Shown here piece by piece: positions 6,532 to 10,100 of a DNA stretch of 10,100 nt. Origin of the DNA: Lachnospiraceae bacterium UBA3845 (GTDB taxonomy: Bacteria > Bacillota > Clostridia > Lachnospirales > Lachnospiraceae); contig DGHP01000105.1 in the NCBI GenBank assembly GCA_002392705.1, positions 1 through 10,100 on the forward strand. The letters are read 5' to 3'. The position numbers were made by a program, and so were the translations under genes. Under the pieces are notes generated by a model. That model worked only from the letters and a program-made list of their open reading frames with translations. It did no database searches and had not been told where the DNA came from. The number at the start of each line of letters is the position of its first letter. Within the stretch, counting starts at the first letter, position 1.

Positions 6532-7283
6532 ATGCAACAGTTCTTCATAAAGGAGGTAACCGCCTCAAGCACCTGGTCCAGATGGTAATCATAGCAGTGG
6601 TCGTCTCCCGGAATGGTGACCAGCTTCGCGTTTTCATACTTCTTCTGCAGTTCAACGGCGCAGCGGTAGGGAACCGCCTCATCCGCGTCCCCGTGCACAA
6701 TCAGCACGGGGCCTTTGAATCTCGCCGCCGCCTCGTCTATGGGCAGAAGCTGGGCTGTCCGGAAGTAGGCGGAATCAAGGAGCTTTCCGTCCGGGAATTC
6801 CACGGTATCCGGGATGTTCAGCGGATCAAACTGCGCGCCGAGCATGTCTCCCTTCAGTGCCCCTTCCTTTATAATGGTCGCCGGGGAGAGGGGGATGATC
6901 GCCTTCAGACGGTCCGGATTCATGCCGCCGGCAAGAACGGTCGCAAGTCCGCCCTGGGAATGTCCGGTCAGATAGAGATCCGTCACAAAATCGAGCTTCG
7001 CGGCATAATCAATCACGGTCAGAAGTTCCGATACCCATTTGAAAATGGTATGGGTGCGGAAGCTTCCGCCGCTCTTCCCGTGGCCGTACAGTTCCACGCG
7101 CAGAGTGGCAAAGCCGCAGCCGTTCAGGGCCGACGCCACCGCGGTGATATGCCGCTCCTCCATGTGGCCGGTAAAGCCGTGCGCCACAATCACCAGAGGG
7201 CATTTTCCCTCGTTCTCAGGAAAATCAAGCTTCGCGTGCAGCGAGATTCCGTCATGGTCGATGTAGAATTCTCTGTTTTCCAT
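6528..7283 (-). CDS. Alpha/beta hydrolase, Est1E-like cinnamoyl/feruloyl esterase
   Basis: The 251-residue serine esterase has a complete predicted triad. Ser109 sits in the nucleophile elbow GHSQGG, Asp201 in HGDADEAVPY, and His229 in IPGDDHCYDYH. The oxyanion motif is HGFTGH at residues 35-40. From memory, the phrases HGFTGH-EERH, LYGHGKS, LDFVTD-Y-GHSQGG and VLIVHGD-DEAVPY closely match Est1E, a feruloyl esterase of the rumen bacterium Butyrivibrio proteoclasticus that releases ferulate from plant cell-wall esters. That makes a hydroxycinnamoyl ester substrate plausible, though not proven. No signal peptide is seen, so it probably acts in the cytoplasm on imported esters. I chose the ATG at 7283 because AAAGGAG lies six bases upstream. 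The in-frame ATG at 7301 would put that SD inside the coding region. Confidence 0.92.
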   Translation of the reverse strand: MENREFYIDHDGISLHAKLDFPENEGKCPLVIVAHGFTGHMEERHITAVASALNGCGFATLRVELYGHGKSGGSFRTHTIFKWVSELLTVIDYAAKLDFVTDLYLTGHSQGGLATVLAGGMNPDRLKAIIPLSPATIIKEGALKGDMLGAQFDPLNIPDTVEFPDGKLLDSAYFRTAQLLPIDEAAARFKGPVLIVHGDADEAVPYRCAVELQKKYENAKLVTIPGDDHCYDYHLDQVLEAVTSFMKNCCI

Positions 7284-7328
7284 CCTGGTCTCCTTTCTCA
7301 CTTTTCTTACTTTCGAAGGTTCTTCTTT

Positions 7329-7403
7329 TTATAAAGAATCTTCTGCTCCTGCCGGAGGTCTGTCTGCGTTTTCTCCCTTGCCGCCGCGGAAATGTCTGAT
7401 CAG
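7329..7403 (-). pseudogene. Out-of-frame duplicate of the MATE gene 3' tail
   Basis: Directly after the MATE stop codon lies a second, diverged copy of the last codons of that gene. Read from 7403 it encodes LIRHFRGGKGENADRPPAGA then EDSL and a TAA stop at 7329-7331. The true gene tail (from 7471) encodes LIRHFRGGGETAERPSSGG then EDSV and TGA. With one inserted codon, 17 of 23 residues match. The two copies start 68 bases apart, which is not a multiple of three, so this copy is not read as part of the protein. Confidence 0.75.
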
Positions 7404-7472
7404 ACAGAATCCTCTCCTCCTGAAGAAGGTCTTTCCGCGGTTTCTCCTCCGCCGCGGAAATGTCTGATCAGA
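7381..7472. repeat. Exact 24-bp direct repeat around the MATE stop codon
   Basis: Bases 7381-7404 and 7449-7472 are identical over 24 bp, with a start-to-start distance of 68 bp. They are the best-conserved part of the longer diverged tandem duplication of the MATE 3' tail. Both contain TGATCAGA. The first copy is extended to a perfect 14-bp palindrome, TGTCTGATCAGACA, at 7393-7406. Confidence 0.9.
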
Positions 7473-8860
7473 GAGCCGGCCAGGACAAGGTCCGCGCCCA
7501 GCCAGGCCGCCACTTCTCCGTACATGATGCTGGTTCCGCCAAGATAACGGCTGATGAAAAGCGCCATAAATGTGCGCATCAGAAATTCGGCGATTCCGGA
7601 CACCATCGTCATGACGGTGTCCCCGAGTCCCTGCAGGGTCGAGCGGGTCACATGCAGCACATAAAGGATGGGGAGGCAGATCCCCATGATCAGCAGATAC
7701 TGATAGGCTGTCTGCCTCGCCTCCAGAACCCGGGCCGTACTGCCGGGAAGGAAAGCCGCCCCGATCTGATGGCCGAAGAGGACCATGGCCGCGCCGATCA
7801 CAAAAGATGTGCCCGCGCCGATCAGCATCGCCGCTTTATAGCCTGCGCGGATCCGGTCCCATCTCCCCGCTCCGTAATTCTGCCCGGTATAGGTCACCAT
7901 GGCATACCCGTAAGCGATCCCGGCCCCTTCCAGCGCTCCGTAAAGCTTATTGGTGGCCGTATAGCCGGCGATAAAGGAGACCCCGAAGCCGTTTACCACG
8001 TGGATCACGATCATTCCGCCGACGGAAATCAAAACGTTCTGCAGGACAAGCGGCGTGCAGAGACGAAGCAGCTTCCCGTTCAGCCCGGGTTCCTTATCAC
8101 TGTCAGCCGGGCCGTTATGAGGCGCTTTGCGCGGGTCTGTCCCTGCCGCGGGTCCACTGCCGGTTTCCTTAGGCTCCCCTGCCTTAAGCCTGCCCGGCCG
8201 GAATTCCTCCACCGAAAACATCGCTCTCAGGCACCAGAGGCCGGAGAGCAGCTGGGCCATGACCGTTGCGGCGGCGGCGCCGGCAACGCCCAGGCGGAAA
8301 ACCATGACGAAGACAAGGTCCATGCCGATATTGAACAGGGAGGCCGCCGTCATCGCCTGCAGAGGCGTCCTGCTGTCCCCCAGCGCCCGCAGCATGGAGG
8401 CCGTAAAATTGAACAGCATCTGTGCCGGCACACCCAGAAAGAGGATGACGGCGTAGGTTCGCGACATGGGCCGGATCCCTTCCGGCACCTGAAGAAGATT
8501 CAGGACAGGAGGAACCGAGAGCAGTGCGCACAGCGTAAGCAGCAGCCCCAGTCCCGCGGACAGAAGCATGGACTGCCGGTAAGCTCTTTTCAGTCCCTGC
8601 CGGTCACCTGCGCCGAAGCGCTGGGCAATCAGAATGGCAAAACCCTGGGTAATTCCCTGGATCGTTCCGAGAACCAGATAAAGGTACCAGTCGATACTGC
8701 CCAGGGAAGCCAGCGCGTCCACGCCGACGCCCCTGCTGACAATCAGGGAATCCGCGACGGTGTAGAGCTGCTGGAACAGATTTCCCAGCATGAGAGGGAT
8801 GGCAAAGGTGAAAATCAGCCCTGCCGGGCTTCCCTTCGTCATATCTTTTACATTCTTCAA
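7400..8860 (-). CDS. MATE-family multidrug/sodium antiporter
   Basis: The 486-residue membrane protein belongs to the MATE exporter family, which expels organic cations or drugs using a Na+ or H+ gradient. The N-terminus reads KDMTKGSPAGLIFTFAIP then LMLGNLFQQLYTVADSLIV, the usual MATE opening. About twelve hydrophobic segments occur in two halves; SMLRALGDSRTPL and TRSTLQGLGDTVM are the matching signatures of each half. I chose the TTG at 8860 because GGAGG lies seven bases upstream. The ATG at 8908 has no SD, and the ATG at 8842 would discard conserved residues. Two oddities: a hydrophilic insert of about 33 residues at 227-259 between the halves, rich in Gly, Pro, Lys and Asp, and a C-terminal tail that is duplicated out of frame after the stop. 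The gene is divergent from the 9071 gene. Confidence 0.93.
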   Translation of the reverse strand: MKNVKDMTKGSPAGLIFTFAIPLMLGNLFQQLYTVADSLIVSRGVGVDALASLGSIDWYLYLVLGTIQGITQGFAILIAQRFGAGDRQGLKRAYRQSMLLSAGLGLLLTLCALLSVPPVLNLLQVPEGIRPMSRTYAVILFLGVPAQMLFNFTASMLRALGDSRTPLQAMTAASLFNIGMDLVFVMVFRLGVAGAAAATVMAQLLSGLWCLRAMFSVEEFRPGRLKAGEPKETGSGPAAGTDPRKAPHNGPADSDKEPGLNGKLLRLCTPLVLQNVLISVGGMIVIHVVNGFGVSFIAGYTATNKLYGALEGAGIAYGYAMVTYTGQNYGAGRWDRIRAGYKAAMLIGAGTSFVIGAAMVLFGHQIGAAFLPGSTARVLEARQTAYQYLLIMGICLPILYVLHVTRSTLQGLGDTVMTMVSGIAEFLMRTFMALFISRYLGGTSIMYGEVAAWLGADLVLAGSLIRHFRGGGETAERPSSGGEDSV

Positions 8861-9070
8861 ATCAAACCCTCCGTCTCTCACCGCTGCCGCGGGAAACAAT
8901 CCTCGCATTTTGGGCCCCGGCAGGTTACAATAATAAGAAGGCCGCCGGGATCATGAGGAAGTTTGGTTGCTATAGTTGCCGTGCGCCGGGCGCAATTCCG
9001 CCGAGGCGGAATCGATTTCAGATCATTCCGGAGATCAGGCCGCAGATTATGATGAAAGGACCATGTATCT
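8861..9070. promoter_or_regulatory. Divergent intergenic region between the MATE gene and the RNase HI fusion
   Basis: This 210-bp gap must hold promoters for both flanking genes, but no pair of -35 and -10 boxes with good spacing was found on either strand. It holds AT-rich patches near 8927-8938, two adjacent hairpins (8982-9012), the SD of each gene, and a possible 41-codon ORF on the plus strand (8953-9078). Confidence 0.4.
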
Positions 9071-9078
9071 ATGAATAA
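8953..9078 (+). CDS. Possible 41-residue upstream ORF overlapping the start of the RNase HI fusion
   Basis: A plus-strand frame begins MRKFGCYSCRAPG and ends IYE, with its TAA stop at 9076-9078 overlapping the first codons of the next gene (start 9071). The overlap would suit translational coupling. It has a CxxC pair (CYSC) and many Arg and Pro residues, but no family is recognised. The SD is poor (CCGGGATC before the ATG), and the ORF contains both hairpins of this region. It is likely a chance frame. Confidence 0.15.
   Translation: MRKFGCYSCRAPGAIPPRRNRFQIIPEIRPQIMMKGPCIYE
8982..9012 (+). other. Two adjacent hairpins upstream of the RNase HI fusion
   Basis: TGCGC-CGG-GCGCA (8982-8994) is followed with no gap by ATTCCGCC-GA-GGCGGAAT (8995-9012), an 8-bp perfect stem. 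Neither is followed by a T-run on the plus strand, so they do not look like terminators. They lie about 60 bp before the gene start and would be in its 5' leader if transcription starts upstream. Confidence 0.45.
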
Positions 9079-10099
9079 CAGCCATGCGGATCAAAACCGC
9101 GGAACCTATATTCCCTTCTATGTCGATCTGTCAGAGAAAAAGATTCTTGTGGCAGGCAGCGGCCCTGCCGCCCTGAAAGCGCTCCGGACCCTCTCTGCCT
9201 CAGGGGTCAGCCTTTTCTGCCTTACAGATTCAGACCCGGTCCCGCCGGAGCTGTCCGCCCTCTGCGCGGCGGAGGCCGTAACAATCCTGAATAAGACTTA
9301 CGAGCGGGAAGATCTCTACGATATGGATTATGTGATCTGCTGCCTTAACGATCCGCGAACCGTGCACGATATCTTTATCAGCTGCCGTACACTCGGAATC
9401 CGGATCTGTGTGCCGGGCGATCCTTCGCACAGTGATTTCTTCCTGGAAGCCCCGGAAGAAACCTCCGCTCAGACCCCATCCTCCAGGGGCAGTTCCTGCC
9501 CGGAAACTCCGGAAAACTCCTCTGCCCGTGCCATTTCCGGGCAGGACCCGCAGAACCTTTCCCCGGATCCTTCCGACTGCAGCAAAGACATAGACAACGC
9601 CGCCGGGCCCGGGAACGCTCTCCCGGAACTGACCATCTATACGGACGGGTCCGCGCGGGGCAACCCGGACGGTCCCGGAGGCTACGGAGCCGTACTGGAA
9701 TTCCGGGGCCGGGACGGACAGGTACATACAAGGGAGTACAGCCAGGGCTACCGGAAAACCACAAACAACCGCATGGAGCTCATGGCGGCGATCGCGGCGC
9801 TGGAAGCTCTGACCAGACCCTGCAGCATAGACCTGTGGTCGGATTCCCAGTACCTGATCAAAGCCTTCAACGACCACTGGATCGACGGCTGGATCCGGAA
9901 GAACTGGACCCGCGCCGGGAATGAGCCCGTAAAAAACGCCGACCTCTGGAAGCGCCTCCTTGCTGCAGCGGCCCCTCACCGGATCCGCTGGCACTGGGTC
10001 AAAGGGCATGACGGAAACCCGGGAAATGAACGCTGCGATGAACTGGCGACATCTGCCGCGGATTCCGGCAATCTGATCGACGACATCCCCGCTGAATAA
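9071..10099 (+). CDS. rnhA: Fusion of a SirC/CysG-type Rossmann domain with ribonuclease HI
   Basis: The 342-residue protein has two parts. Residues 12-125 resemble the NAD-binding domain of precorrin-2 dehydrogenase (SirC, Met8 or the CysG N-terminus): YIPFYVDLSEKKILVAGSG with GxGxxA, then YVICCLNDP and VPGDPSHSDFF. The usual dimerisation and chelatase region is absent. The position of the catalytic Asp (first D of the family's VDDP) is Gly116. Residues 126-186 are a Ser/Pro/Glu-rich linker. Residues 187-342 are a full RNase HI with Asp192 (YTDGSARGNP), Glu236 (NRMEL), Asp258 (SDSQ), His313 (KGHDG) and Asp323 (NERCDELA), so cleavage of RNA in RNA-DNA hybrids should be intact. The start ATG has AAAGGA ten bases upstream. 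The frame is unbroken. The Rossmann part may bind a nucleotide or mediate contacts; its role is unknown. Confidence 0.9.
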   Translation: MNNSHADQNRGTYIPFYVDLSEKKILVAGSGPAALKALRTLSASGVSLFCLTDSDPVPPELSALCAAEAVTILNKTYEREDLYDMDYVICCLNDPRTVHDIFISCRTLGIRICVPGDPSHSDFFLEAPEETSAQTPSSRGSSCPETPENSSARAISGQDPQNLSPDPSDCSKDIDNAAGPGNALPELTIYTDGSARGNPDGPGGYGAVLEFRGRDGQVHTREYSQGYRKTTNNRMELMAAIAALEALTRPCSIDLWSDSQYLIKAFNDHWIDGWIRKNWTRAGNEPVKNADLWKRLLAAAAPHRIRWHWVKGHDGNPGNERCDELATSAADSGNLIDDIPAE

Positions 10100-10100
10100 A

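Noticed and set aside
7284..7340. Promoter for the esterase gene at the TATAAA near 7330
   Set aside because: TATAAA looks like a -10 box but no -35 box sits at 16-18 bp, and the bases belong to the duplicated MATE tail, so evidence is too thin.
1..10100. Mobile element, phage, toxin-antitoxin, CRISPR or defence island
   Set aside because: No transposase, integrase, array of spaced repeats or defence-type domain was seen. The only direct repeat is the MATE tail duplication, and the neighbourhood is mainly housekeeping.

Overview
The window looks like a chromosomal core-genome segment of a Gram-positive anaerobe of the class Clostridia, most likely a Lachnospiraceae member from gut or rumen. 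This is inferred from three things: SMC-partner ScpA beside where scpB is expected; Shine-Dalgarno (SD) sites and two near-consensus sigma-A promoters of Firmicutes type; and an alpha/beta hydrolase that I recall as very similar to the rumen Butyrivibrio feruloyl esterase Est1E. Base composition is fairly GC-rich by eye. No mobile element, tRNA, rRNA or CRISPR array is visible.

Layout: everything from base 1 to about 8860 lies on the minus strand, and the last gene (9071-10099) is on the plus strand. In minus-strand transcription order: a MATE-family exporter (7400-8860, TTG start), an Est1E-like esterase (6528-7283), a strong promoter (6503-6531) whose -35 box overlaps the esterase stop codon, a leader of about 155 nt, tyrS (5105-6340), alaS (2373-5012), a second strong promoter (2257-2286), rpsU (2006-2182) with a clear intrinsic terminator (1955-1985), a metallophosphoesterase (1152-1937), scpA (154-996), and the first codons of the next gene, by position scpB (1-85). 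A divergent gap (8861-9070) separates the MATE gene from the plus-strand gene.

The genes fall into translation (TyrRS, AlaRS, ribosomal protein S21), chromosome segregation (ScpA, probably ScpB), and accessory functions (exporter, esterase, phosphoesterase). tyrS and alaS probably share the 6503-6531 promoter; no convincing terminator or promoter was found in their 92-bp gap.

The most unusual items are: (1) the plus-strand gene, which joins a precorrin-2-dehydrogenase-like Rossmann domain, truncated and apparently lacking its catalytic Asp, to an intact RNase HI through a Ser/Pro-rich linker; (2) a diverged, frame-shifted tandem duplication of the 3' tail of the MATE gene; and (3) a possible 32-codon leader ORF with four consecutive Ala codons ahead of tyrS-alaS. 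No complete new defence or mobile system is evident.
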